NCBI GenBank assembly: GCA_910575605.1
Contig: CAJTEW010000028.1
Coordinates: 1-33,045 of the forward strand
Length of the DNA: 33,045 nt
Reading direction: 5' to 3'
Origin: Lachnospiraceae bacterium
GTDB taxonomy: Bacteria; Bacillota; Clostridia; Lachnospirales; Lachnospiraceae
Made by a program: the position numbers and the translations under genes. The notes beneath the pieces were generated by a model that was not told where the DNA came from, made no database searches, and saw nothing but the letters and a program-made list of their open reading frames with translations. Shown here in pieces: positions 7,751-16,700 of this stretch (its first letter is position 1; the number at the start of each line of letters is the position of its first letter).

Positions 7751-8870
7751 TTAAGGCTCCTTATTGTCTTTGTTGTTTATAGTTAGTTTCTTCATGCATA
7801 TCCAATAATTTTTGTCTTCTGTATATCTGACTTCCCCGATTTTCCTAGCAATCTCTAAAGGATCCTGTTTCCAGTCAGCACGTACCCTGCCAAGTGCAAG
7901 ACACCGAAGAGCTTCCTTGATTTTGGGGCTGTCAGCTCCGTCCTTTTTCATCTGTTCCAGCAGAGCCTTTGCCCTGACATCATATTCAGGATTCTCAAAG
8001 CCTGGAACACAGGAATGATATTTCGGCTCAAAAATACTTCCTTTTTCTACATTAGGAAGAAAGCAGACATCCTCTGCTGTCTCCACCATATGGAGATAAT
8101 AAAGGGAAGCCCGGTCTTTACCCTTCCTTATAATACGCCCCATACGCTGGATACGCTGTCTCTTTAAGGATGTACCAGACAGAATAATTCCTACCGAAAC
8201 ATCTGGGACATCCATCCCTTCGTCCAGTGCTCTGCAGGTAATCAGAATTCTGATGTCACCTGCCCGGAAACGTTCTACTATATTTTTATTTGCCTGCTGT
8301 CCCATCTGAGAATGATACCGTCCTACCCGTTCAGGGTACTCTCTCTGTAAAATTTCATAAAGCTCCTCTGCCTGACGGATGCGTTCTCCAAAAATGAGTA
8401 TTTTTTCACTCTTGTTAAGGCACGCAATAAGGCTGCGTGCACAATAGATACGTTCTCCTGCTTCACAGACCAGGTTTTTTCTCCTAAATGTAAGCTGCAT
8501 ATATCCAAGGGCTGTCTTTGCCGTTTTCTTATCCTTCCCGGAAGCAATCTGACGCAGCATCTCGAAGCGTTCTTTATTTCCCATCTGCTTTAAAGACGGA
8601 TATTTCGCTGTAAGAGCTTTGTATAAAATATTCATCCTGTCTGTCAGCTCTTCATAGCCTTCTCTCTCTTCTTTTAAAAGCTTCAGCTCAATATGGTAAA
8701 TATCATATTCACACACAGAACCCTGCTCCACTGCTTCCTTCATTCCATAGGTGTAAATCCTTCTGCCAAGGACGGATTCCAGGTACTGCCGTGCCTGTCC
8801 TCCCGGCAGAGTAGCTGAAAGCCCCAGAGAAAAAAGCGGCGATTTTGCAGAGCAGATGCTTGCCGCGTGT
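7751..8870 (-). pseudogene. SF2 DEAD/DEAH-type helicase, 5' half missing
   Basis: The frame is open from about 8870 to the stop at 7751 and holds the second half of a superfamily-2 (COG1061/XPB-like) helicase. HAAS, probably the end of a DExH box, is followed by SLGLSATLPGG (motif III, about 8785-8825), YHSQMGQQANKNIVERFRAG (motif IV region), CRALDEGMDVP (motif V) and QRIQRMGRIIRKG (motif VI with arginine finger). The Walker A half is absent. At about 8870, where the Walker B motif would lie, the sequence changes to the opposite-strand gene at 8871. An ATG at 8743 gives a 330-residue frame, but without the ATP-binding half it cannot be an active helicase. Its stop is 2 nt from the HelD-like start. 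Confidence 0.8.
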
Positions 8871-9381
8871 GAGGAAAAATGTATAGATGTACAAGGACAC
8901 TTCCCTGTATATGAGATGTTTCCCTATAAGATTAAGTTAGATGCTGAAAATCAGGATGTCTATATGGACAGAAAAAAATACAGTGTATGCGTCCTAGGAG
9001 TCTTGCGGGAATCATTAAAGCCGGACAGGAAAAGCTTAATAAGGCTTCCTTCAACGCTCAGGCCTTCTTAGGTGAGCTTGCAGAGGCTTATGACATAGCA
9101 GCCCTCAAGTTAAAAAACACCCCGGCGCAGATATCTATCTTTCAAATCTGTACAAATTCCTCGCTCCCATGAGCCGCTTCAGAAGAGATTATGACCAGCA
9201 GAACTTTGCCTATGACCTTGCAAGACTTTATAACTCTGGCATAGAGGAAACGAAAAACGGAAGACGGTTCCAGTTCGGCCCAAGTAAAAACAACAGCAAA
9301 AAATCTTTCCGTATTCTTGACAATAATGGCAACGAGCAGTTTCTTTCCATGATTTGCTTCTTTGACAGGCAGGAGGATTAA
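8871..9381 (+). pseudogene. 3' remnant of an unknown gene ahead of the ATPases
   Basis: Plus-strand coding sequence in three frames, collinear and ending in a stop 2 nt before the next gene. Segment 1 (8871 to about 8980): HFPVYEMFPYKIKLDAENQD, then VYMDRKKYS. Segment 2 (about 8985 to 9120): RPRSLAGIIKAGQEKLNK, then GELAEAYDIAALKLKNTP. Segment 3 (about 9123 to 9381): DIYLSNLYKFLAPMSRFRRD, then LYNSGIEETKNGRRFQFGPS and NGNEQFLSMICFF. Two single-base shifts near 8982 and 9122 and loss of the 5' end make it non-functional. The family is unknown to me. Tight spacing to the ATPase gene says it was the first or second gene of that operon. Confidence 0.65.
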
Positions 9382-9383
9382 AA

Positions 9384-10586
9384 ATGTCCGATTATTATGG
9401 AGCTTCTGAATCATCTATATCCTTCCCCGTTCTTTCTGCAGAACAGCTCACCTGCGGGATTGAGTTTCTTGCCGATTTCTGGAAGGAAAAATATCTTCAG
9501 GAGTATATAAAGAATGGCGGCAGCAAAATTAAGTTTGTCACAGGGCGCACTGGAAGCGGAAAATCCCATTTTCTTTGCCTCATGGCTTTTGCTGCCAAAA
9601 ATGAGAACTATAAGGTCGTCCAATTTTCCGCAAAAAATATATGGATGCATGATTTTAAGGAAATCTATGTAGAAATCTTTCGACAGTGCAATATTATGGA
9701 ATGTCTGGAGGCTGTAAGCCGCCATCTGATACAGGAAATGGGATTCAATTATCGAGATATTCCCCAGGGAATGAAATTTATTGACTATCTTTCACAAAAT
9801 AATTTTGGAGATGCACTGACCAAACGGGAAATCCGTTCGCAGCTTCGCCAGATTTTTCTGGACAATCCCTTACTTGACAATAACTTTGCCCTTGCCTTAA
9901 GCATGCTGACGGGAAGTATTCTCGGTTACCCAGTTTTAGAGGAACAGAACCGGGAGCTCCTTCTTTTGTGGCTCAAGGGCGATCGTACTGTTAAGCTTTC
10001 ACAGCTTCGGGCACTTGGCTTTTTCCCAAGCCGTATTACAAAATATAATGCAAGGCATATGCTTCGTTCTCTTGCGGAGGTCATTCGTATGGGGGGATAT
10101 TCAGGATTATTTATTACCATTGATAACCTGGAGATTCTCATAAGCTGGTCAAGCCTTGAGCCTTTGCATTATACAAAAATGAAACGGGATGACACATACG
10201 AAAATATCCGCCAGCTCATTGATGACATAGACAGTATGAAAAATATTATGTTTGTGTATGCCTTTGACCGTGAACTGACTGATAATGAAAATACCGGCGT
10301 TAAGTCCTATCAGGCGCTTTGGATGCGGATACAGAACGAAATTATAGGCGAACGCTTCAATCGGTTTACTGACATGGTTGACTTAGACAGGTTTGCTGCC
10401 CAGGAATATTCCCCGGAGATCATCATGGCTATCTCCCAAAATCTTGCAAATCTCTCTAAATGTATTTCCAAAAATCCTCTCGATTTGGAGGCGGCAGCGG
10501 CAGTTGCTGCCCAGGCCCGCGCTGGAGCTATAGGTGTTCCTAAGCTCATTCAGATTGCTATGCAGGAGGTGGACAGTGATGTATGA
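9384..10586 (+). CDS. P-loop ATPase, BrxC/BrxD (DUF2791)-like
   Basis: A 400-residue ATPase with Walker A GRTGSGKSHFLCL (54-66) and a Walker B-like strand LFITIDNLEIL (about residues 242-252), where the usual acidic pair after the strand is D-N-L-E. It later has MFVYAFDRELTD and GERFNRFTDMVDLDRF, the layout of the 'BREX system ATP-binding domain' (former DUF2791) proteins. Such ATPases work in phage-defence complexes; that is family knowledge. The start has GCAGGAGGA 7 nt upstream. The gene overlaps the next ATPase by 8 nt, so the two are translationally coupled and probably form a heteromer. No methylase, PglZ or BrxL accompanies them. The call to BREX-like ATPases is by motif layout and could be another STAND/AAA-like clade. 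Confidence 0.62.
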   Translation: MSDYYGASESSISFPVLSAEQLTCGIEFLADFWKEKYLQEYIKNGGSKIKFVTGRTGSGKSHFLCLMAFAAKNENYKVVQFSAKNIWMHDFKEIYVEIFRQCNIMECLEAVSRHLIQEMGFNYRDIPQGMKFIDYLSQNNFGDALTKREIRSQLRQIFLDNPLLDNNFALALSMLTGSILGYPVLEEQNRELLLLWLKGDRTVKLSQLRALGFFPSRITKYNARHMLRSLAEVIRMGGYSGLFITIDNLEILISWSSLEPLHYTKMKRDDTYENIRQLIDDIDSMKNIMFVYAFDRELTDNENTGVKSYQALWMRIQNEIIGERFNRFTDMVDLDRFAAQEYSPEIIMAISQNLANLSKCISKNPLDLEAAAAVAAQARAGAIGVPKLIQIAMQEVDSDV

Positions 10587-11766
10587 TATTGAAGCCAGAC
10601 ATATAATTGAAGCGCTGCGCTCGGGTATTCCGTCCCGGGCAGTAGGACAGTATTTCTCTGAAGCACGCCCAAAGATTATGAAGGAAATTTGTGACAGGCT
10701 GGATATGGTCTGTGAGCAGGGAAAATCAAACGGAATGATTATCACTGGAAAATATGGAGAAGGAAAAACACACCTTCTAAATACCGTTTTTAATCTTGCC
10801 CATTCCAACAACATGGTAGTTTCCTATCTTTCTCTAAGCAAAGAGACACCTATGGACAAGCTTTACCTTGTCTACCAGAAGATTATGCAGAACACCTACC
10901 TTCCCAAACGCCGCCAGCCAGGATTTATGCACGAACTGGAAAAAATATCTGCAGGCAGCCCTGCTGCAAACGAAATGCTTCTCTACTCGGCAAAGCAGTT
11001 AGAAACAGATAAGCTCTACTACCTGTTCCGTTCCTACCTCAATACAGAGGACTCAGATGAAAAGTTCCTCCTGCAGGCAGATTTGGAAGGTGATTTTATT
11101 GCAAATGCACCTCTCAAAAAGATTTACCGGCGTATTTTTAACCATCCGGTAAAATATAATGTAAACTTTACAAAGACAAAGCACTGCGGTGACTATTTCT
11201 CCTTTATGAGCCACTTATTTACCCAGATGGGCTATCACGGATGGGTCATTTTAATTGACGAGGCAGAGCTTATGGGAAGATTAGGCAAAAAGGCACGCCT
11301 TAACGCCTACCGCAGCATGGCGCGTTTCCTCCTGCCTGACAGATGCCCAGAAGCCACATTCAGTATTTTCGCCCTCAGCGCATCCTATATAGAAGATGTT
11401 ATTGAAGGAAAACATGAATACGAAAATCTTGAGGCTGTCTACCCGCAGGAGCAGGAGCCGGCCTGCACTGTTTTAGACCTCCTGACAAAGGCTCCTCAGC
11501 TTCTGCCTTTAACAAAAAATGAAATTAATGAAATATTATACAAGATACAGGATTTCCATGGAAAAGCATATAAATGGACGCCGAACCTTTCCCTTGACTC
11601 CCTTGTAGAAGCAACCCAGTCCGGCGGCTATCTGCTCCGCACAAAAATACGGGCTGCTATAGGGTTTTTAGAGCAGCTTTACCAGTACGGAAAAGCTGGA
11701 AAGACAACAATTAATGAACTAGGTGAGGAGTCCTTCGAAGAAGACGTACCGGCCCTCGATGACTAA
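10579..11766 (+). CDS. Second P-loop ATPase of the BREX-like pair
   Basis: A 395-residue ATPase starting MYDIEARHIIEALRSGIPSR. Walker A is GKYGEGKTHLL (57-67) and Walker B is WVILIDEAELM (with Asp227-Glu228), followed by FSIFALSASYIEDV, which resembles a sensor strand. The start at 10579 overlaps the upstream stop by 8 nt and has AGGAGG 9 nt upstream inside that gene. N-terminal RSGIPSRAVGQYFSEARPKI and the GEGKTHLL loop match the other arm of the paired DUF2791-type ATPases seen in defence islands with a DEAD/DEAH helicase. The frame is intact to the stop, which is followed after 2 nt by a 35-bp perfect inverted repeat that may double as the transcript end. Partner genes are broken, so activity is doubtful. 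Confidence 0.65.
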   Translation: MYDIEARHIIEALRSGIPSRAVGQYFSEARPKIMKEICDRLDMVCEQGKSNGMIITGKYGEGKTHLLNTVFNLAHSNNMVVSYLSLSKETPMDKLYLVYQKIMQNTYLPKRRQPGFMHELEKISAGSPAANEMLLYSAKQLETDKLYYLFRSYLNTEDSDEKFLLQADLEGDFIANAPLKKIYRRIFNHPVKYNVNFTKTKHCGDYFSFMSHLFTQMGYHGWVILIDEAELMGRLGKKARLNAYRSMARFLLPDRCPEATFSIFALSASYIEDVIEGKHEYENLEAVYPQEQEPACTVLDLLTKAPQLLPLTKNEINEILYKIQDFHGKAYKWTPNLSLDSLVEATQSGGYLLRTKIRAAIGFLEQLYQYGKAGKTTINELGEESFEEDVPALDD

Positions 11767-11768
11767 TC

Positions 11769-11845
11769 GGGGACGGAGTAAAATTAAAAAGTGCCTGTCC
11801 CCAGCCAAGGTGGGGACAGGCACTTTTTAATTTTACTCCGTCCCC
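11769..11845. repeat. GGGGAC-type palindromic repeat, copy 2 (35-bp arms)
   Basis: A perfect inverted repeat with 35-nt arms (11769-11803 and 11811-11845) and a 7-nt loop GCCAAGG. Each arm is itself framed by GGGGAC and GTCCCC, so the element is nested: GGGGACGGAG... on the outside and TGGGGACAGGCAC... inside. It starts 2 nt after the stop codon of the second ATPase. A 35-bp stem with no mismatch implies recent arrival or strong constraint. It has no T-run of its own but would fold into a very stable RNA hairpin at the 3' end of the ATPase transcript. Confidence 0.95.
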
Positions 11846-12064
11846 AAAACTGTACTGGTCAATTTTATAATTACTGGCTCTTTATATCAATCCAGTTATG
11901 GTGTAGAGTATACAGACAGAAGGGCCTGGAAGTGGTTTTAATGATTGTAGCAGCGTAAAAGCTTTAGTAAACAACTTTCATGGTCAAAGGCTCCTTTCAA
12001 GTGGTATAAAGAAGCCTTTCATTATTATTTGTGCCGCCGGTTTGGCGGCGGAATGGAGACTACT

Positions 12065-12601
12065 ATGAGCATCAATTCTAACCTAAAAAAATTTATCATG
12101 ACAGCTCTATTTGCCGCACTTGCATGTGTCGCAACCATGTCTATACGCATCCCCACACCAGGTACAGGCGGGTATGTACACCCGGGAGATGCCGTTGTTA
12201 TTCTGTCTGGTGTTATATTGGGACCGGCATGGGGATTTCTAGCAGCTGGAACCGGCTCTGCCATGGCTGATCTTTTAGGCGGATATTTTATCTATGTCCC
12301 GGTTACATTTGCTGTCAAGGGTATTGTTGCATTTACTGCTGGAATAATCTACCAGAGAGTTGGAAAAACTTCAAAAAGCCGGTACATTGCTGTCTTACTC
12401 GGCGGAATTGCTGATATTATTTTTGTTATAGGAGGGTATTTCTTGTGTGAAATTCCTCTTTATGGGGCTTCCTCTGCCGCAGCCAGTATTCCAGCTAATC
12501 TGATTCAGGGAGTCAGCGGCCTGATTATTGCCTTTGTACTGTATCCGGTTTTGTTTGCAGTGCCGGATATCAGGGAGATTGCACAAAAACGGCAGGCATA
12601 A
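12065..12601 (+). CDS. ECF transporter S component
   Basis: A 178-residue membrane protein with about six hydrophobic segments. It should be the substrate-binding S subunit of an energy-coupling-factor vitamin transporter that uses a shared EcfAA'T module encoded elsewhere. The N-terminal AALFAALACVATMSIRIPTP, the short loop GTGGYVHPGDAVVILSGVIL and the GPAWGFLAAGTGSAMADLLG stretch are typical of the PF07155-type S components (pantothenate and pyrimidine-precursor importers). The substrate cannot be told from sequence. The start at 12065 is chosen because GGAG lies 6 nt upstream; a start at 12053 is possible. The 219-nt leader (11846-12064) has two hairpins (AAAGGCT/AGCCTTT near 11986-12018; GCCGCC/GGCGGC near 12033-12049), but I could not match a known riboswitch. 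Confidence 0.85.
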   Translation: MSINSNLKKFIMTALFAALACVATMSIRIPTPGTGGYVHPGDAVVILSGVILGPAWGFLAAGTGSAMADLLGGYFIYVPVTFAVKGIVAFTAGIIYQRVGKTSKSRYIAVLLGGIADIIFVIGGYFLCEIPLYGASSAAASIPANLIQGVSGLIIAFVLYPVLFAVPDIREIAQKRQA

Positions 12602-12612
12602 TGTGCCTGCCG
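12590..12612 (-). terminator. Terminator of the arabinose operon, shared stop
   Basis: A perfect 9-bp GC-rich stem (CGGCAGGCA / TGCCTGCCG) with loop TAATG. Read on the minus strand it is followed by TTTTTG (12585-12589), so it is a rho-independent terminator 12 nt beyond the araD stop. On the plus strand the loop contains the stop codon of the ECF S component (12599-12601), so the hairpin overlaps the end of that gene too. Confidence 0.85.
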
Positions 12613-12624
12613 CAAAGAGTCAAA

Positions 12625-13326
12625 TTATTTCCCCGGCTGCCCATAATAAGCATTCGCCCCGTGCTTCCTGTAATAATGCTTATCCTGAAGCGCCTTCGGC
12701 GCCGGCTTATTATCCGGGTTAATCCACTCGCACTGTGCCGCCATCTTTGCTACTTCCTCCAGAACAACCGCATTATGCACTGCCTCATGAGCATCCTTCC
12801 CCCATGTAAAAGGCCCGTGGTTTTTGCAGAGTACTGCTGGAGTTGCTGTATAATCAAGCTCACGGATCTCAAATTCATCTGCGATCAGTACACCGGTATT
12901 CTTCTCATATGCTTCCTCTATCTCTTCCTTTGTAAGATTTCTCACACAGGGTACTTCGCCGTATAGATAATCCGCATGTGTTGTTCCGTAGCATGGAATT
13001 CCCCTTCCTGCCTGGGCCCAGCTGGTTGCCCACGGGGAATGGGTATGTACCACTCCGCCTATACTAGGAAAACGGTTGTAAAGCACTACATGGGTTTCAG
13101 TATCAGAGGACGGGTTCAAAGATCCCTCCACCTTATTACCGTCAAGGTCCATGACTACCATGTCCTCTGGCATGAGCTTATCATAATCAACACCGCTGGG
13201 CTTAATGACAAACAGCTCCTTTTCTCTGTCAATACCGCTTACATTTCCCCATGTAAATGTTACAAGATTATATTTGGGAAGCAGCATATTTGCCTCATAT
13301 ACTTCCTTCTTTAACTGCTCAAGCAT
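12625..13326 (-). CDS. araD: L-ribulose-5-phosphate 4-epimerase
   Basis: A 233-residue class II aldolase-fold enzyme converting L-ribulose 5-phosphate to D-xylulose 5-phosphate, the last step of arabinose catabolism. Visible motifs: GNVSG (27-31), KPSGVDYD (42-49) for phosphate binding, SSDTETH (73-79), the zinc site HTH (His94, His96) and KNHGPFTWG with His170. These sit one residue below the E. coli numbering (Asp76, His95, His97, His171), so Asp75 would be the catalytic partner. The length matches E. coli AraD (231). It is the last gene of araA-araB-araD, 11 nt after araB, with AGGAGG ahead of the ATG. L-fuculose-phosphate aldolase is related but excluded by context. Confidence 0.95.
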   Translation of the reverse strand: MLEQLKKEVYEANMLLPKYNLVTFTWGNVSGIDREKELFVIKPSGVDYDKLMPEDMVVMDLDGNKVEGSLNPSSDTETHVVLYNRFPSIGGVVHTHSPWATSWAQAGRGIPCYGTTHADYLYGEVPCVRNLTKEEIEEAYEKNTGVLIADEFEIRELDYTATPAVLCKNHGPFTWGKDAHEAVHNAVVLEEVAKMAAQCEWINPDNKPAPKALQDKHYYRKHGANAYYGQPGK

Positions 13327-13337
13327 TCTTAAACCTC

Positions 13338-14933
13338 CTAGATCAGATTCTTAAGTGCCGCCTTCTCAATGGCAACACCCTTTACATACCTGCGGGCAAA
13401 TACTTCGAAGCCTTCCACATCTTCCTTCTTAGGCTCCATCTTTGTTCCTTTATTTCCTGCAAAAACTTTATCTGACAGGTAATCTGTCAACGTCTCTCCC
13501 TCCTCCTTATTTAGCATATAAGAAGCAAGAAGAGCCATACCCCACGGACCGCCTTCTCCGGCTGTCTCCATGACAGAAACCGGCGTGTCAATGGCTGATG
13601 CAAGGATTCCCTGCCCGACATCCCTTGTCTTAAAAAGTCCGCCGTGTCCTAAAATTTCATCTATTTCCACATTTTCTTCCTTCAATAGAATATCCATTCC
13701 CACCTTCAAAGCACCAAGTGCCGTAAAAAGGTGCACCCTCATAAAGTTGGCAAGATTAAATCTGCTCTCTGGCGAACGTACGAAGAGCGGTCTTCCTTCC
13801 TCCACTCCCGTAATGTTTTCCCCTGACAGATATCCATAGGATAACAGGCCGCCGCAGTCTGCGTCTCCCTCTAGCGCCTTATTATATAAGGTACCAAACA
13901 GTTTATTCATATCCACCTCAATGCCAAAAATTTCTGCAAATTCACGGAACAGGCCGACCCATGCATTTAAATCAGAGGTACAGTTATTTGCATGTACCAT
14001 ACCCACAAGACTTCCGTCCGGCGTTGTTACCAGATCAATCTCAGGGTATACTTTCTTAAGCTCCCGCTCAAGTACAATCATGGCAAATACAGAGGTCCCG
14101 GCAGATACATTTCCGGTACGTTTTCTCACACTGTTTGTGGCTGCCATGCCGGTTCCTGCATCACCCTCTGGAGGACATATAGGAATTCCGGCTTCCAAAG
14201 TGCCGCTCTCGTCAAGAAGACGTGCGCCTTCTTCGGTAAGTATTCCTGCGTCCTCTCCTGCCACGAGAACCTTTGGAAGAATCTCCTTTAATTTCCATGA
14301 AAATCCTTTGTCTGCCACAAGAGAGTCAAATTTTTCCACCATACCGTCATCAAAATCCTTAGCCGTAAGGTCAATCGGGAACATGCCTGAGGCATCGCCC
14401 ACACCCAGCACCTTCTGTCCGGTAAGCTGCCAGTGAATATATCCTGCCAGTGTTGTAAAGAAAGCCACATCCTTTACATGCTTCTCCTTATTTAAGACAG
14501 CCTGGTACAGATGGGCAATACTCCATCTCTGAGGAATATTGTACTGAAACAGCTCTGTAAGAGCCTCTGCCGCCTGTCCTGTAATTCCGTTTCTCCATGT
14601 ACGGAAGGGCACAAGAAGCTTTCCTTCCTTGTCAAATGCCATGTAGCCATGCATCATTGCACTGAATCCAATAGCACCGATTTTTCTAAGCTTTGTACCG
14701 TATTTTGCCTCCACATCTGCCGCCAGCTTTTTATAGCTGTCTCTAAGCCCGCTCCAGATATCATCAAGAGAATAGGTCCAGATTCCATTTTCCAGACGGT
14801 TTTCCCACTCATGATCGCCCGAGGCAATGGGCGTATGTGTCTCATCCACCAGCACGGCCTTAATTCTTGTGGAGCCGAATTCAAGACCCAGAACCGCTTT
14901 TCCGTTCTCAATTGTTTCTTTGATATTACTCAT
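13338..14933 (-). CDS. araB: L-ribulokinase (FGGY family)
   Basis: A 531-residue FGGY sugar kinase that should phosphorylate L-ribulose with ATP. The N-terminal phosphate loop [16 protein letters not shown] (15-30) and [14 protein letters not shown] (about 88-101) form the first lobe. The second lobe carries [32 protein letters not shown] and [20 protein letters not shown] (ATP-binding glycine-rich segment). The [15 protein letters not shown] segment near the C-terminus is characteristic of this Clostridial ribulokinase branch, which many pipelines label only as FGGY kinase or xylulokinase. Its place between araA and araD decides the substrate. It starts 21 nt after the araA stop with GGAGGA before the ATG. 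Confidence 0.92.
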   Translation of the reverse strand: MSNIKETIENGKAVLGLEFGSTRIKAVLVDETHTPIASGDHEWENRLENGIWTYSLDDIWSGLRDSYKKLAADVEAKYGTKLRKIGAIGFSAMMHGYMAFDKEGKLLVPFRTWRNGITGQAAEALTELFQYNIPQRWSIAHLYQAVLNKEKHVKDVAFFTTLAGYIHWQLTGQKVLGVGDASGMFPIDLTAKDFDDGMVEKFDSLVADKGFSWKLKEILPKVLVAGEDAGILTEEGARLLDESGTLEAGIPICPPEGDAGTGMAATNSVRKRTGNVSAGTSVFAMIVLERELKKVYPEIDLVTTPDGSLVGMVHANNCTSDLNAWVGLFREFAEIFGIEVDMNKLFGTLYNKALEGDADCGGLLSYGYLSGENITGVEEGRPLFVRSPESRFNLANFMRVHLFTALGALKVGMDILLKEENVEIDEILGHGGLFKTRDVGQGILASAIDTPVSVMETAGEGGPWGMALLASYMLNKEEGETLTDYLSDKVFAGNKGTKMEPKKEDVEGFEVFARRYVKGVAIEKAALKNLI

Positions 14934-14954
14934 CTGCTTTTCCTCCTGCCTGTT

Positions 14955-16454
14955 TTATTTACGAAATGCTACGCTGTTCCAGAGAAGCTCATTCTTAAAC
15001 TGACGGATGGTTGTGTCTTTATCGATATAAACAGCCTCGATTCCCATACATGCTGCCCAGTCGCCCATCTGTTCAGAAGTAAGGTCATAAGAGAATGCTG
15101 TGTGATGCGCTCCACCTGCCAGTATCCACGCCTCTGCTCCTGTCTGAAGGTTCGGCTTAGGAGTCCAGAATGCAGTTGCAACCGGAAGCTTGGGCATAGG
15201 CTTTTCCACCTTCTTACAGTCTACGTCATTGATAATCAGACGGAATCTGTCTCCTAAATCAATCAGGGATGTAGCAACAGCCGGGCCTGTTTTGGAGGTA
15301 AATACAAGTCTTGCCGGATCCTCTCTGTCTCCCATGGAAAGGGGCTGCTCCTTGATGCTGATTTTTCCATCCGCGATAGTCGGGCATACCTCAAGCATAT
15401 GCGCCTGAAGGATTCCTTCTTTTCCTGGAACCAGATTATAGGTATAATCCTCCATAAATGAGGTTCCCTTTGCATCCTTCATGCCCTGTGTCATAATCTT
15501 CATAATACGTACCATTGCCGCTGTTTTCCAGTCGCCCTCTGCGCCGAATCCATATCCTTTTTCCATCAGTCTTTGAATCGCAAGTCCCGGAAGCTGCTTA
15601 AGACCGCCCAGGTCACCGAAATGTGTCACGATTGCCTGATAATTCTTTTCCTCCAAGAAACGCTCAAAGCCAATCTCAATACCTGCCTGAACTGCTACAT
15701 GCTCACGGAACTCCTTTTCGTCTCTTCCTTCTAAAAGGATCTCATATTTATCATAATACTCCTCAACCAAAGCGTCAATATCTGCCTTTGACACTGCGTC
15801 TACTGCCTCTGTAATTTCTGCAATCGGATATGCATCAACCTCCCAGCCGAACTTAATCTGTGCCTCTACCTTGTCGCCCTCGGTAACTGCAACATTTCTC
15901 ATATTGTCAGCGACACGCATAACACGCACATGGCTGCTCTCAATTACACCTACGGCCGTACGCATCCAGGAACCGATTTTCTTCTGAATGGCCTCGTCCG
16001 CCCAGTATCCCATAACGACTTTACGCTCCATGCCAAGACGGGTAAAAATATGGCCGTACTCCCTGTCTCCGTGAGCTGCCTGGTTCTCATTCATAAAGTC
16101 CATATCAATTGTATCGTAGGGAATCTCTCTGTTAAACTGGGTATGCAGATGCAGAAGCGGCTTTCTATACTCCTGAAGCCCCAGAATCCAGGATTTTGAA
16201 GGCGAAAACGTATGCATCCATGTGATAATGCCTGCACAGTTTTCATCTGTATTCGCCTCATTAAAGGTCTTACGAATCAGCTCATTTGTAATAAGGGTCG
16301 GTTTCCACACAATCTTATAGGGAAGGCTGCCGGAATTATTAAGCTCTTCCACAATTATCTTTGAATGCTCTGCAACATGGGCAAGACACTCATCTCCATA
16401 CAAATCCTGCGAACCTGTACAAAACCAAAACTCATACTCTTTCATCTTTAACAT
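14955..16454 (-). CDS. araA: L-arabinose isomerase
   Basis: A 499-residue isomerase converting L-arabinose to L-ribulose with a divalent metal (usually Mn2+). Catalytic residues known from E. coli can be placed: Glu306 (in YGFGAEGDWKTA), Glu335 (in FMEDYTY), His352 (in AHMLEVCP) and His451 (in GGAHHTAFS). The N-terminal EFWFCTGSQDLYG (8-20) is the family signature. The start at 16454 (MLKMKEYEF) gives the usual length and places GGAGAG 8-9 nt upstream; the ATG at 16460 is too close to that site. It is the first gene of the operon, with a promoter at 16605-16633 and a palindrome in its leader. Confidence 0.95.
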   Translation of the reverse strand: MLKMKEYEFWFCTGSQDLYGDECLAHVAEHSKIIVEELNNSGSLPYKIVWKPTLITNELIRKTFNEANTDENCAGIITWMHTFSPSKSWILGLQEYRKPLLHLHTQFNREIPYDTIDMDFMNENQAAHGDREYGHIFTRLGMERKVVMGYWADEAIQKKIGSWMRTAVGVIESSHVRVMRVADNMRNVAVTEGDKVEAQIKFGWEVDAYPIAEITEAVDAVSKADIDALVEEYYDKYEILLEGRDEKEFREHVAVQAGIEIGFERFLEEKNYQAIVTHFGDLGGLKQLPGLAIQRLMEKGYGFGAEGDWKTAAMVRIMKIMTQGMKDAKGTSFMEDYTYNLVPGKEGILQAHMLEVCPTIADGKISIKEQPLSMGDREDPARLVFTSKTGPAVATSLIDLGDRFRLIINDVDCKKVEKPMPKLPVATAFWTPKPNLQTGAEAWILAGGAHHTAFSYDLTSEQMGDWAACMGIEAVYIDKDTTIRQFKNELLWNSVAFRK

Positions 16455-16553
16455 ATTCATATCTCTCCTTTTCTTTTCTGGAAATGCAAAAAATCCATTG
16501 AAAACTGTCTTCAGCTCTAGAATTCTTGGCATTCTCAAATCATTTTTTTCGGT

Positions 16554-16572
16554 CTGTGCAGTAAATGCACAG
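16554..16572. promoter_or_regulatory. Palindrome in the araA leader, possible operator
   Basis: A perfect inverted repeat CTGTGCA - GTAAA - TGCACAG, with a further TGTGTG close by. It lies about 25-43 nt downstream of the likely araA transcription start, a place where a bound repressor would block transcription. It could be the target of the divergent AraC-type protein, or of another sugar regulator. As RNA it would be a 7-bp hairpin. Confidence 0.5.
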
Positions 16573-16604
16573 GTCTGTGTGAATAATAATTTATCATAAT
16601 TTTA

Positions 16605-16633
16605 ATTATAGAAAACACATATATTTTCTTCAA
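16605..16633 (-). promoter_or_regulatory. araABD promoter
   Basis: On the minus strand TTGAAG (16628-16633) and a perfect TATAAT (16605-16610) are 17 nt apart, ideal for sigma-A. Transcription would start near 16597, giving a leader of about 140 nt to araA that contains the palindrome at 16554-16572. Across 16455-16773, which has no gene, this and the divergent promoter are the main signals. Confidence 0.7.
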
Positions 16634-16700
16634 TCTCTTAACTCTGCTTCTATTTATCGAAAGTTACTTAATCCGATCCATCTCTTCCCGGTATCCCTAC

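Noticed and set aside
9384-11766. A complete BREX or similar defence system
   Set aside because: Only two ATPases are intact. No PglX-type methylase, PglZ, BrxA/B or Lon-like protease is present in the window, and the helicase is truncated.
11846-12064. A THF-type riboswitch (GTAGAGTATACAG was suggestive)
   Set aside because: The conserved core following that segment in THF aptamers (GUUAAGU) is absent.
13921-14436. A 171-codon plus-strand frame opposite araB
   Set aside because: Shadow of a strongly conserved kinase; no start site support.
14511-15257. A 248-codon plus-strand open frame across araB and araA
   Set aside because: It is antisense to two well-supported genes, has no ribosome site and shows low-complexity Cys/Leu-rich translation typical of a shadow frame.
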